DNA of 58,474 nucleotides from Candidatus Levybacteria bacterium RIFCSPLOWO2_12_FULL_41_12 (GCA_001784155.1 MFPL01000007.1:103896-162369); one strand, 5' to 3'. Counted from the first letter of the stretch, positions 41,529 through 50,853 are shown. The notes: generated from the letters alone by a model not told the origin. Program-made: numbers and translations.

Positions 41529-42773
41529 CTGGCGGTCAATCAAAAGAAGCCTGTTGTACTTGGCTACACGTTCACCCCTGGATGGTGCACCGAACTTTAC
41601 GTAATCTGCTGATACCGCTACAGAAAAATCCGCTATAAAATCGTCGTTGGTTTCAGCGCTTCTGTGTGAAACTACTATCTTTAAATTTGCTAGTCTTGCA
41701 GCCTCCACCATAGCCAGGGCTTCAATGACCGTTCCTATCTGATTTGGTTTTATGATTATTCCTGTAATTGCTTTTCTATCAAGTGCGATTTGAAGCCTGT
41801 AGGGATTTGTTGCTACCAGATCATCGCCTACTATTATTGTTTGGTGAGATATTTTTTGATTAAGATTTGCCCATCCTTCCCAGTCGTCCTCGGACATAGG
41901 ATCTTCAAGATATATAAAGTGAAACTCTTTAGTCAGTTCATTGTAGAACGAGACCAAAGCCTCACTGGACATGGCTGAAGCAGAATCTTTCAGCTTGTAC
42001 TCTTTGCTTGAATAGAAGTTGTCTGCGGAGCAGTCTAAGCCGAGAAAAACGTCGTAATTGGGGCGATACTTGGTTTCCATAATAGCTTCCTGAAGAAAAG
42101 TCAGACCTTCTTTGTTGGTGGGGAATGTCGGGGCATATCCTCCCTCATCTCCCGTAAGGCTTATGGCGTTTCTCTCCTCGAGGTTCTTCCTTATTGATTG
42201 ATAAACTGATGTAGCAAGATTTAGGGATTCAGGGTATGAAATTGAGGTAGCGGGAATAACTAAAAATTCTTGAAAGTCCATGTTGTTGTTAGCGTGTTTG
42301 CCTCCGTTAATTAAATTAAAAGCTGGGGTCGGAATCTTAAGCGGAATATTCTCATTTTTTATATATTCCCGAAGATACATAAAAAGCGGGAGGTGAAGGG
42401 ATATTGACGCAGCCTTGGCGACTGCCATGGAAACAGACAAGATTGCATTAGCACCAAGCTTACCTTTATTAAGGGTTCCGTCAGCATGCATCATGAGGTT
42501 ATCTATTTCTTGCTGTTTTGTCGCGTCTTTGTCTAAAAGTATTGGAGCGATAATTTTCTCAACATTCTCAACAGCTTTTAAAACTCCTTTGCCCTGGAAT
42601 TTTTCCGGATCATTGTCTCTCAGCTCTGCTGCCTCATAGCTTCCGACAGACGTTCCGCTAGGGCACGAGGCTGAAGCTACTGTTCCGTCGCTTAGGACAA
42701 CAGTAGTCTCAAGTGTCGGTGTCGCCTTAGAGTTTAGTATTTCCCTTGAAAATATCTGCTTAATTTTTGACAT
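41514..42773 (-). CDS. eno: Enolase
   Basis: REILNSKATPTLETTVVL; ISLTGDEGGYAP; VVSHRSAETNDDFIADF. Confidence 0.97.
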   Translation of the reverse strand: MSKIKQIFSREILNSKATPTLETTVVLSDGTVASASCPSGTSVGSYEAAELRDNDPEKFQGKGVLKAVENVEKIIAPILLDKDATKQQEIDNLMMHADGTLNKGKLGANAILSVSMAVAKAASISLHLPLFMYLREYIKNENIPLKIPTPAFNLINGGKHANNNMDFQEFLVIPATSISYPESLNLATSVYQSIRKNLEERNAISLTGDEGGYAPTFPTNKEGLTFLQEAIMETKYRPNYDVFLGLDCSADNFYSSKEYKLKDSASAMSSEALVSFYNELTKEFHFIYLEDPMSEDDWEGWANLNQKISHQTIIVGDDLVATNPYRLQIALDRKAITGIIIKPNQIGTVIEALAMVEAARLANLKIVVSHRSAETNDDFIADFSVAVSADYVKFGAPSRGERVAKYNRLLLIDRQLRGI

Positions 42774-45027
42774 CTTTTTTCATTATAATACTTCTTTCAA
42801 TCTCCGAAATAGTCCTTCTTGTCGCTTGAATTGCATCGGGAGATACAGAAACACTTGTTATACCCCACGGAATGACTTTATCCAAGATCAGGGGGTTTGA
42901 TCCAGCCTGGCCGCAAATTGAGGAAGTAATTCCGTGTTCACTGGCTGTCTTAATAATTTTCTCTAGTGCCCAGAGAACCGCAGGGTCAGTCTCTGAGTAT
43001 TCTGAAGCTACTTCATCATTATCTCTGTCTGTACCAAGCATGAGCATTGTAAGGTCGTTTGTTCCGATAGATATTCCGTCTATGCCTACTTTTATAAAAT
43101 CTTCGAGAAGTACGACGTTTGATGGAATTTCTACCATCATCCAAAGCTTGAAAGACGACGATCTGTGAAGACCGGATATCGAAATTAATTTGATTACCTC
43201 CTCAAGCTCATTTACATTCCGTACAAATGGAATCATTATGTTAAGATTTTTAAATCCTTTTTTATTCCGCACGTTTTTAATCGCTTCAAGTTCGAGTTCG
43301 AAAACCGATGCGTCATGAATATAGCGGAATGCTCCTCTGTATCCCAGCATTGGATTGGGCTCTACCGGCTCAAACTCTTTTCCGCCGATAAGGTTTCTAT
43401 ACTCGTTCGTCTTAAAGTCAGATGTTCTATAAACTACGGGACTCGGATTAAAAGTTTTACAGAATGTAAAAATACCATCCGAAAGTTTTTCTATAAACTC
43501 CTTTTTCCTTCCGTCTTTAATCATTTTTTTTGGATGTACTCCAATTTTCGCCATCATAAACTCAGCTCTTAGAAGTCCGACGCCATCAGGTTTCATGGAA
43601 ATCGTCTTTTCTGCAAATTCAGGTTCTGCGAGATTAACATAGACTTTTGTAGCTGTTTTTATGTCCTCATAGACTTGTCTAGCGATGTTATTTGCAAAAG
43701 AAAGACTTCCTCCCTTATAAACTTCCCCTTTTGATCCGCTTACGGTTACCACCTGACCGTCTTTAAGAACCTTCGTAGCGTCTTTCGTACCAACAACCGC
43801 AGGAATTCCGAGTTCCCTTGATACTATTGCGGCATGGGACGTTCTACCACCATGGTCTGTAACTATTGCTGCCGCTTTTTTCATCGCCGGAACATAATCC
43901 GGATTTGTCTCTTCAGCCACGAGTACTTCACCAGTTAGAATTTTTCCTACATCAGTTGCCTTTTTTAGTACTCGTACCGGACCAGATGCGAGCCCAGGGC
44001 TTCCTCCGTCTCCTTTAAGCAAAAGCGGCAAGACGGAGTCCTTCTCTTTCTCAGTCTTACCGGTTTTCATAGTAGTTATTGGTCTCGTTTGAACTATATA
44101 AATCTTCCCTTTCTCAATTGCCCATTCAACATCCTGGGGAAAGAAGTAGTGATGCTCGAGTTTTTTGCCAAGCCTTGCCAGGTCTTTAATCTCTGAGTCT
44201 GATATTTTTTGTTTCGACCCTTCTTTCCTTGACAGAGAAATTTCTTTATCTACAGTGCCTCTTTTTACAAGCTTTTTTAATTGCTGTGCGGTTTTTTTCT
44301 CCAGTATTGAAATGTCTTCCTTATCAATTTCATAGCGATCCGGAGTCTCTTTTCCCTGAACAATCATTTCACCAAGTCCATATACAGCCTCTATCACAAT
44401 TTTTTTCTTGTCGTTTGTCAGGGGATCCACGGTAAACATTACTCCTGATTTTTCAGACTGAACCATTTCTTGAACAGGAATAGCAATGGCTACTTTAAAA
44501 TGGTCGAATCTATTTTCATGCCTATAGAATATGGCTCTGGCCTCAAAAAGAGACGCCCACGCTTCTTTGATGTTATGGATTAAATTGGCTTCTCCCTTAA
44601 TGTTGAGGAATGTTTCCTGCTGGCCTGCAAATGAAGCATTTGGAAGATCTTCGGCCGTTGCAGAAGATCGGACAGCCACTAATGCTTCTCTTAAAAAGCC
44701 TCCGAGCTTTTTATAGTGGTTGTAAATATCCAAAACAAGATCCCTGGATAGCTCGCCCTGCATTATCTGCTTTTTGATATGGCTTGAGACCTGGCTTAAT
44801 GAATCCTGATTGTTGAAATCAACTGTTCCCAGGAGGTGGTTTATTTTAACCTGTAGGTCATTTTGCTTAATAAAGTCTTTATATGCTTTCGCAGTTACTA
44901 TAAAGCCGTTGGGAACAGGGAAGCCAGCCTTTGTCATTTCTCCTAAATTCGCACCTTTTCCTCCGGCTAGGGAAATATCTTCTTTATCAACTTCCGAAAA
45001 CCATACTACGTCCTTTAGGGCAGGCAT
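42760..45027 (-). CDS. ppsA: Phosphoenolpyruvate synthase
   Basis: SLAGGKGANLGEMTKAGFPVPNGFIV; swivelling His motif DHGGRTSHAAIVSRELGIPAVVGT. Confidence 0.95.
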   Translation of the reverse strand: MPALKDVVWFSEVDKEDISLAGGKGANLGEMTKAGFPVPNGFIVTAKAYKDFIKQNDLQVKINHLLGTVDFNNQDSLSQVSSHIKKQIMQGELSRDLVLDIYNHYKKLGGFLREALVAVRSSATAEDLPNASFAGQQETFLNIKGEANLIHNIKEAWASLFEARAIFYRHENRFDHFKVAIAIPVQEMVQSEKSGVMFTVDPLTNDKKKIVIEAVYGLGEMIVQGKETPDRYEIDKEDISILEKKTAQQLKKLVKRGTVDKEISLSRKEGSKQKISDSEIKDLARLGKKLEHHYFFPQDVEWAIEKGKIYIVQTRPITTMKTGKTEKEKDSVLPLLLKGDGGSPGLASGPVRVLKKATDVGKILTGEVLVAEETNPDYVPAMKKAAAIVTDHGGRTSHAAIVSRELGIPAVVGTKDATKVLKDGQVVTVSGSKGEVYKGGSLSFANNIARQVYEDIKTATKVYVNLAEPEFAEKTISMKPDGVGLLRAEFMMAKIGVHPKKMIKDGRKKEFIEKLSDGIFTFCKTFNPSPVVYRTSDFKTNEYRNLIGGKEFEPVEPNPMLGYRGAFRYIHDASVFELELEAIKNVRNKKGFKNLNIMIPFVRNVNELEEVIKLISISGLHRSSSFKLWMMVEIPSNVVLLEDFIKVGIDGISIGTNDLTMLMLGTDRDNDEVASEYSETDPAVLWALEKIIKTASEHGITSSICGQAGSNPLILDKVIPWGITSVSVSPDAIQATRRTISEIERSIIMKKDVKN

Positions 45028-45083
45028 ACGATAATTATGGGGCTAAACTGAAATATTGGCAAGTACCTAACGGGTAGCTATCT

Positions 45084-46115
45084 TTAGGCAAGAATCTTTT
45101 TTAGCTTTTCTACCATTTCCACAGGAGTAGGATCCTGGTTATATTTTAAGGCCAGGTAGTATGACGTCCAATCTGCAAGAGAAATGCTTAAGAACATTTT
45201 AGAAAAAACGTCCTCTCCCTTCATGTCAACAACCTGAGACTCTATTCCTTCCTCAGCTAACAATTTGGCTGTAGTGTCATATCTTTTAAGATTCATCGGA
45301 TTATCATCCGGGTCTTTAAGCATTATTATAAAAAACTTAGCCTGAGGATTAGTAAATCCTACCATTTCATTATGATTTAGCTCCGGAAAGAAATTCCAGA
45401 ACGCGGGCGTTTTGGCGTTTTCGTTAAACTTAATCTTCCAAACCATTGCTGTCGATTTATACTTAGGAGAAGCGTAAATTACAGGGGTTTTGCCTGACAA
45501 TTTCTTTGAAAGCTCTTTTCCTTTTTCTTCGTATTCCGGCATGACTTCTTTAAACTTCCGGGTTGATGCTAAAATTTCCTCAGTCAAATCCGGCACAAGG
45601 CCTTGATTAACAAGTATCTGAAACATTGCTCCGAAGAAATACCCCGTTCCCATTCTTGGTTGATAGTTGGGAAAAGGAATTGGCAATTTCATATGCGGCA
45701 TCCCGTATTCTTTTGATAATTCCTCCAGTTTCCCCCCGCTGGATAGCGCAACGAAAGGCAGTCCGAGCTCCTTTAACTCGTTTAGCGAGGATAGCGTTTC
45801 TTCGGTATTGCCTGAGTAGGAAGCAACAAAATTAAGAGAGGATTTAGATTCTGCTTCCGGGGGAAGAGAGTAATACCTGTTTATATAGATTTCAAACGGT
45901 TTGTAGTCAGGGTGGTTTTTAAATAAGCTTCCTAAGTATGTTCGAAGAAGATTTGCAGGCAGTGCCGAACCACCCATTCCTGAAACCGTTACTGACGAAA
46001 ATCTTCCCCCTAGCTTTACGTTCTTTGCCAGAGACATACCTATCTCAAACTGCTCCGGCGTTTGAAGGATGAACTGTCTGAAATTCGATTTATCTATTGG
46101 ACTTAAATCAGTCAT
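45084..46115 (-). CDS. Bifunctional phosphoglucose/phosphomannose isomerase-like SIS protein
   Basis: SIS fold 'VSGMGGSALPANLLR...SYSGNTEETLSSL'. Confidence 0.85.
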   Translation of the reverse strand: MTDLSPIDKSNFRQFILQTPEQFEIGMSLAKNVKLGGRFSSVTVSGMGGSALPANLLRTYLGSLFKNHPDYKPFEIYINRYYSLPPEAESKSSLNFVASYSGNTEETLSSLNELKELGLPFVALSSGGKLEELSKEYGMPHMKLPIPFPNYQPRMGTGYFFGAMFQILVNQGLVPDLTEEILASTRKFKEVMPEYEEKGKELSKKLSGKTPVIYASPKYKSTAMVWKIKFNENAKTPAFWNFFPELNHNEMVGFTNPQAKFFIIMLKDPDDNPMNLKRYDTTAKLLAEEGIESQVVDMKGEDVFSKMFLSISLADWTSYYLALKYNQDPTPVEMVEKLKKILA

Positions 46116-46123
46116 TTCAATAT

Positions 46124-46636
46124 TTAACTATATTGTCCACCTTTTGTAAACCAATCGTTTATTGCTTCTCTATGTTTGTAAGCGATTTTTTCCGGAAGGT
46201 GGTCTTTGGTAAAATACGCCCAGCTCTTATCTTCTCTACTCAAGGTTATAGCGTCATCAGCTACTCCATGAAAGATTATATCTATATGCATTCCGCGAGG
46301 ATCATTGTCTATTAAGTAAACACCGGCTATTCCCTTTACATGAATACTTGCTCCCAATTCTTCTTTTGTCTCTCTTCTTATTGTTTCTTCGGCCGATTCG
46401 CCGTACTTTACAAATCCTCCGGGCAGTACCCAAAATCCTTTAAAGGGTTCCTCAGCTCGTTGCAACATTAAAATCTCGTTATCTTTATGAATAAGCACAC
46501 TTGTGGTGGGTTTTGGATTATTCCAAAAAACAAATCCGCACTTATCGCAATACTTAACTTTGTGGTGCTCAATTTCTTTAAGAACTAGTGCATTTGAACA
46601 TGTAGGGCAGTACTTATATTTGTCTTGTTCAGACAT
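46124..46636 (-). CDS. NUDIX hydrolase with N-terminal zinc ribbon
   Basis: CPTC...CDKCGF; Nudix box GGFVKYGESAEETIRRETKEELG. Confidence 0.92.
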   Translation of the reverse strand: MSEQDKYKYCPTCSNALVLKEIEHHKVKYCDKCGFVFWNNPKPTTSVLIHKDNEILMLQRAEEPFKGFWVLPGGFVKYGESAEETIRRETKEELGASIHVKGIAGVYLIDNDPRGMHIDIIFHGVADDAITLSREDKSWAYFTKDHLPEKIAYKHREAINDWFTKGGQYS

Positions 46637-46639
46637 AGG

Positions 46640-48037
46640 TTAATGTTTGTCGTATTGACGGTTCCAGTCAAGGTGTATCTCGGGAAAGTTTTTAAAACCT
46701 TCTTCGATAAATTTCTTAAGCCTGTCCAAGCCCTCCGGCGTCTTGGCCTCAGCTCTTACAGAAACCAAAGGACCTGTATTAGAAGCGCGAAATAAAAACC
46801 ATCCATCATCCGTATATCCTCTTATTCCGTCTATATCTAGGTATTTTGTGCATTTTGGCTTAAAATAATCGACAACGTCCTTAACCAGTTCAAATTTTTT
46901 GTCTTCAGGAACTCCAATTCTGTATTCAGGAGTTGCGAAGTACTTGGGAAAAGTATCGATAATTTCGGAAAAAGTTCTATCACTCTCGCTTATTATTCGC
47001 ATGGTCTGACACATCGCGTGGACTGCGTCGTCAAAAACATACCAGTCAGGAGTTATCCAATAGTGACAACTCATTTCACCACAAAGAATTGCTTTTTCTT
47101 CGTGCACTTTTTCGTCAAGAAGGGAGTGTCCTGTTTTCCATAAGATTGGAACCCCACCCAGCCTATTTACTTCATCAATTACCATTTCTGAATCTTTAAG
47201 CTCAACTATTACCTTCGCTCCTTTGTGTTTAGGCAAATAGTCTTGAACAAGAAGCGTTAAAATAACATCTCCCAGTTGAATTCGCCCTTTATCATCCACA
47301 AAACCTACTCTGTCTGCATCCCCGTCAAACAAGACTCCGAGATCAGCTTTTTCCTCAAGCACTGTTTTTATTAAAACCTCATACGCGTCCATTGCTACGG
47401 GATCAGGTGTATGGGGAGGATTTGTAGGATTAAGCTCCGGATAGAGATCGACAACCTCACAGCCCATCTCCTCAAGAAGTTTCGGTACAAAAAGGGCAGA
47501 AATTGCGGCACTTGAATCAACTACTACTTTTAATTTTTTCTTTATCTTAACTTTTTCTTTTAATTCTCCGTAATATTCTTCATTTCCTTTGGGGAAAGGA
47601 ACTATTTTACCCATCCCTTTAGCAAAGTTCCCGTCCAGCATTATTTTCAAAACATTCTGGATCTCCTGGCCTGACAAAGTATTTTGTCCCTGACACAGCT
47701 TAAACCCGTTATATTTGGGGGGATTGTGACTTGCCGAAACCATTACTCCGCCGTCTATATTAAATTTTTGTCTCGCATAATACATTGTTGATACGATGGC
47801 AATCCCAAGGTCATAAACATCACACCCTACAGAAGTTAAACCCTCCATAAGGGTTTTTTGATAAGGCTCTGAGGTAGTTCTTGTGTCTCGCGCTACGACC
47901 ACATCTTTTGTTCCTTTACTTTGGAGGTACGTTCCATAAGCTTTGCCTAAAGTCCTTGCAAATTCTTCATCTAAGTCTTTATCAACAATACCTCTTATGT
48001 CGTATTCGCGGAAAATTGAGGGATTTATTTTTACCAT
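46640..48037 (-). CDS. Phosphomannomutase/phosphoglucomutase
   Basis: FREYDIRGIVDKDL; MVSASHNPPKYNGFK; LFDGDADRVGFVD. Confidence 0.95.
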   Translation of the reverse strand: MVKINPSIFREYDIRGIVDKDLDEEFARTLGKAYGTYLQSKGTKDVVVARDTRTTSEPYQKTLMEGLTSVGCDVYDLGIAIVSTMYYARQKFNIDGGVMVSASHNPPKYNGFKLCQGQNTLSGQEIQNVLKIMLDGNFAKGMGKIVPFPKGNEEYYGELKEKVKIKKKLKVVVDSSAAISALFVPKLLEEMGCEVVDLYPELNPTNPPHTPDPVAMDAYEVLIKTVLEEKADLGVLFDGDADRVGFVDDKGRIQLGDVILTLLVQDYLPKHKGAKVIVELKDSEMVIDEVNRLGGVPILWKTGHSLLDEKVHEEKAILCGEMSCHYWITPDWYVFDDAVHAMCQTMRIISESDRTFSEIIDTFPKYFATPEYRIGVPEDKKFELVKDVVDYFKPKCTKYLDIDGIRGYTDDGWFLFRASNTGPLVSVRAEAKTPEGLDRLKKFIEEGFKNFPEIHLDWNRQYDKH

Positions 48038-48055
48038 AAAGGCGTAATTTAAATG

Positions 48056-48733
48056 CTACAAACCCAGAAGGAAAAAGTCAATGCTTTGGGAAAGCGACAT
48101 GTTAAGGCTTCCTGTTTTGTGACCTCTATCCAAATCGTAAAGTTTTTTGTAGGCAGATTTCAGACGACCTTCGTTAAAATAATCTGCCTGATGTTTAAAT
48201 TTACTTTTTTGCCAAGGAGCCATTCTTTTTGCTTCTTCAATTCCGTATGCTCTATAAAAAGTAGCAATAAGAAGTCTAAATTGACGTATAAGCATGAAGA
48301 GAATGACGTTTTCGTCTACCTCCCTGAGGGTTTTGTGAAATAGGTCTAGTGCCTGGGTATTTCCAGGCCTAATGCTGTCGAGAAAAGCGAATAGGTTTTG
48401 GGGGAGCTTAAAGCTTTTTACGTTAATCCCTTTAAAGATAGAGGCTGCTTTGGATGAAACTTCGCTGCCTTCCCACAGATGTATCTCAACATCCTTAGAT
48501 TTTTTCTGCAAGATTTCTGCGGTTGATTTTAAAAAAGTTGAGGACTTCTTAGTGAATAGGTTTTCAATAAATATTTTCTGGGACGTAGTAAACATACTTG
48601 ACTCTTCAAGTGCCTGCAGTAAATCCTGAACGCTTGTGTTCTCGGCATCAAATGACAGGGAAGTCTCGTCTTTTTGATCAACGAATGCAATTCTCGATGA
48701 AACAATGTCTGAGCCATGGTAAAGAGTAATCAT
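48056..48733 (-). CDS. holA: Divergent DNA polymerase III delta subunit (HolA-like)
   Basis: Weak similarity by eye to HolA C-terminus: FAFLDSIRPGNTQALDLFHKTL...ILFMLIRQFRLLIATF. Confidence 0.65.
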   Translation of the reverse strand: MITLYHGSDIVSSRIAFVDQKDETSLSFDAENTSVQDLLQALEESSMFTTSQKIFIENLFTKKSSTFLKSTAEILQKKSKDVEIHLWEGSEVSSKAASIFKGINVKSFKLPQNLFAFLDSIRPGNTQALDLFHKTLREVDENVILFMLIRQFRLLIATFYRAYGIEEAKRMAPWQKSKFKHQADYFNEGRLKSAYKKLYDLDRGHKTGSLNMSLSQSIDFFLLGL

Positions 48734-49110
48734 TGAATTAATTTACTTTTATATTCCCGAAACAGCTTGTCTGCCTCTTTATGAAGATGCCTTCCGCGTC
48801 CCCGATGTGATAAAAGGGCGCCTGAGAAATTCTTAGGAATGTGCAGGATTTCATGAATTAATATACTTTTCTTATCGTCATCATTTTTTTTATCATAGTA
48901 TTTAGCCAAAACTTCTATCACATATGCAGGCTGTATTCCCAGTGCATTTTGAAAAATCTTAGGCATAGCCCATATTCTGGCATAAGAGCGAGAACTTGAG
49001 CCTGTGGTTCTATAACAGAAAATTCTTGATGTATCTATGTGAGCAAGGTCGAGGGTTTTTACTATCTTTATAATGTCGCGTTTTACGTCTTTTGCTTCGC
49101 TCCATTCCAT
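48730..49110 (-). CDS. Putative zinc metallopeptidase (phage/CPR metallopeptidase type)
   Basis: SILIHEILHIPKNFSGALLSHRGRGRHLH; HExxH motif. Confidence 0.75.
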   Translation of the reverse strand: MEWSEAKDVKRDIIKIVKTLDLAHIDTSRIFCYRTTGSSSRSYARIWAMPKIFQNALGIQPAYVIEVLAKYYDKKNDDDKKSILIHEILHIPKNFSGALLSHRGRGRHLHKEADKLFREYKSKLIQ

Positions 49111-49115
49111 GGCGA

Positions 49116-49150
49116 TAGTATCTAGTATTTTGTATTAAGTATCAAGTATT
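49116..49150. repeat. Five tandem heptamers (WWGTATY)
   Basis: tagtatc tagtatt ttgtatt aagtatc aagtatt, no gaps. Confidence 0.75.
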
Positions 49151-49228
49151 TAAGAATTATCACCGCCATCGGCGGGATCCCGACTGAAAAGTATCAGCGG
49201 GAGAAATTCATCCGCCAGTTCGCTCGGA

Positions 49229-49750
49229 TTATGTGTGCTTATCAGCGACATAAGAGGCTGCGTAGGCATCAGGCTTTGTCTTGGCTACAAATCCTGATCC
49301 CGTTACCATTCCGACAACTTCCTTTATCATTTCTCTTGTATCGCCGTGTTCCCCGACATCTATATGAATTTCAAGGAGGTAGTTGGGAGAGTGACCATTG
49401 AGATTTTTCCTGAGTAGCGGGACAAAACCTCCGGCGAATTCGATCGATGCCATTGTTTCGGCATAAATCTTGTCTCTGAGGGTATGAATATTACCCACGT
49501 ATTTTCGCAGCCAAAAATATTTGCCCCCAAATCCTTTTCTGTGAACCAGAACTGCGGTTACAAGATTTATTGTTTTTGAAGAGTTGTTATGCGGGCCCGC
49601 CTTGCCGTGCGAGTCAGTACCAATAAGAAGCCTATATTCAGCGTTCGGCTCTTCTTCAAGAAAATCTTTTATTAGACTTATTACTTCGAGGGAATCTAGC
49701 GATCCGTGGGTTATGCTTTCAAATCGGGTCTGATCTGCCTTTTCATCCAT
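49229..49750 (-). CDS. RNase H-like YkuK/DUF458 family protein
   Basis: YRLLIGTDSHGKAGPHNNSSKTINLVTAVLVHRKGFGGKYFW. Confidence 0.8.
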   Translation of the reverse strand: MDEKADQTRFESITHGSLDSLEVISLIKDFLEEEPNAEYRLLIGTDSHGKAGPHNNSSKTINLVTAVLVHRKGFGGKYFWLRKYVGNIHTLRDKIYAETMASIEFAGGFVPLLRKNLNGHSPNYLLEIHIDVGEHGDTREMIKEVVGMVTGSGFVAKTKPDAYAASYVADKHT

Positions 49751-49837
49751 ATTTAGCGTCTTTAAACAGAAAGAGGACTGTCTATAGCCCTTCTTTAACT
49801 AACATTATATCACAGCTAATCAAACGGCTTAGACCGC

Positions 49838-49913
49838 AAAAAAACCCCTTGCGGGGTCTTTTCGTGAAAAACTATTGCTAGTTCTTCTACCTTCATAATT
49901 TCTTATGATGGTA
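49838..49913 (-). ncRNA. Candidate small RNA A
   Basis: Minus strand: TTGACT-N17-TATTAT promoter (49920-49948), hairpins TCATAA-GAAA-TTATGA, AACTA-GCAA-TAGTT, terminator ACCCC-GCAA-GGGGT + T7. Confidence 0.65.
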
Positions 49914-49919
49914 ATATAC

Positions 49920-49948
49920 ATAATACATTTCAGAAGTAGCCCAGTCAA
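49920..49948 (-). promoter_or_regulatory. Promoter of candidate sRNA A
   Basis: TTGACT-N17-TATTAT; upstream direct repeat TTGCTAT-gtt-TTGCTAT. Confidence 0.7.
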
Positions 49949-50043
49949 TAGGATTAAATATAGCAAAACATAGCAATTTTAAGAAAGCTTATTACAAAAC
50001 ATCCTATCTTGACAGATTCTTTCCGAAGTGGAATGCTTATAGT

Positions 50044-50676
50044 ATGAACGGTAGTGTAAAAAACAGCATCTTTAAGGAAGAGTCTCAATTCGAACATGAG
50101 ATTCAGAGAAGCAGAAAAGTCATAAAAAGTTTTAAGGCAAAAGCAGATAGGGGAAGATCTCTAAGCGAGAAATTTGCCGACCAAATGACTTCCACATTCG
50201 GAACAGTTTTTTTCCTAAGCTTAAACATGGTTCTATTTACTTTGTGGATACTAATAAATATCGGTCAATTCCCTGAAATCAAACCTTTTGACCCATTTCC
50301 CTTTAGCCTTCTTACGATGATCGTGTCTCTTCAGGCAATTGCACTTGCAATCATTGTACTTATTTCACAAAACAGAACAGGGAAAGTAGATGAGCTTAGG
50401 GAAGAAATTGACTACCAGCTGGGTATTATTGCCGAGCAGGAAGTTACAAAGCTTCTATATATAGTAGCGAAAATTGCCGAGAAGAACGGAATTGATTTAT
50501 CAAAGGACATAGTGCTTCAGGAAATGCTTAGACCTACGAATACGGATACCATAGGAAAAAGTCTTGAGAGACAAATCGAAAAGTACGACTCATCGATAAT
50601 TCCACTAAAGCAAACTTTATCCAAGGTTCTTAATAAAGAAATCCTTAATAAAGAGATCAATCTTCCCTCACTCTAG
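50044..50676 (+). CDS. DUF1003 membrane protein
   Basis: Two TMs and 'FAD.MTSTFGTVFFLSLNMVLFTLWILIN...QAIALAIIVLISQNRTGKVD'. Confidence 0.88.
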   Translation: MNGSVKNSIFKEESQFEHEIQRSRKVIKSFKAKADRGRSLSEKFADQMTSTFGTVFFLSLNMVLFTLWILINIGQFPEIKPFDPFPFSLLTMIVSLQAIALAIIVLISQNRTGKVDELREEIDYQLGIIAEQEVTKLLYIVAKIAEKNGIDLSKDIVLQEMLRPTNTDTIGKSLERQIEKYDSSIIPLKQTLSKVLNKEILNKEINLPSL

Positions 50677-50700
50677 CAAGAACCCTAAAAAATAAGCCGC

Positions 50701-50781
50701 AAAAAAACCCCTTGCGGGGTCTTTTCGGGGCAACTTTCTTGCGAAAGTCTCCTGCCTTTTTCTACTTGCGTATCGAAGGTA
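50701..50781 (-). ncRNA. Candidate small RNA B (paralogue of A)
   Basis: Minus strand: TTGACA-N18-TATGAT promoter, hairpins TAC-GCAA-GTA, ACTTTC-GCAA-GAAAGT, terminator ACCCC-GCAA-GGGGT + T7. Confidence 0.65.
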
Positions 50782-50787
50782 AAAATC

Positions 50788-50817
50788 ATCATACAGTTTT
50801 GTACTACACTCTGTCAA
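50788..50817 (-). promoter_or_regulatory. Promoter of candidate sRNA B
   Basis: TTGACA-N18-TATGAT; upstream TTGCTAT-agt-TTGC box. Confidence 0.7.
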
Positions 50818-50853
50818 TAGGGCAAAATGGCGCAAACTATAGCAAATTTGGGG

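Noticed and set aside
49816-49896. Small ORF MKVEELAIVFHEKTPQGVFLRSKPFD reading through the sRNA A terminator; a similar EKTPQGVFLR frame in locus B
   Set aside because: The shared peptide is just the identical terminator sequence translated; the ATG in B lies inside its -10 hexamer, and both frames run through the hairpin/T-tract.
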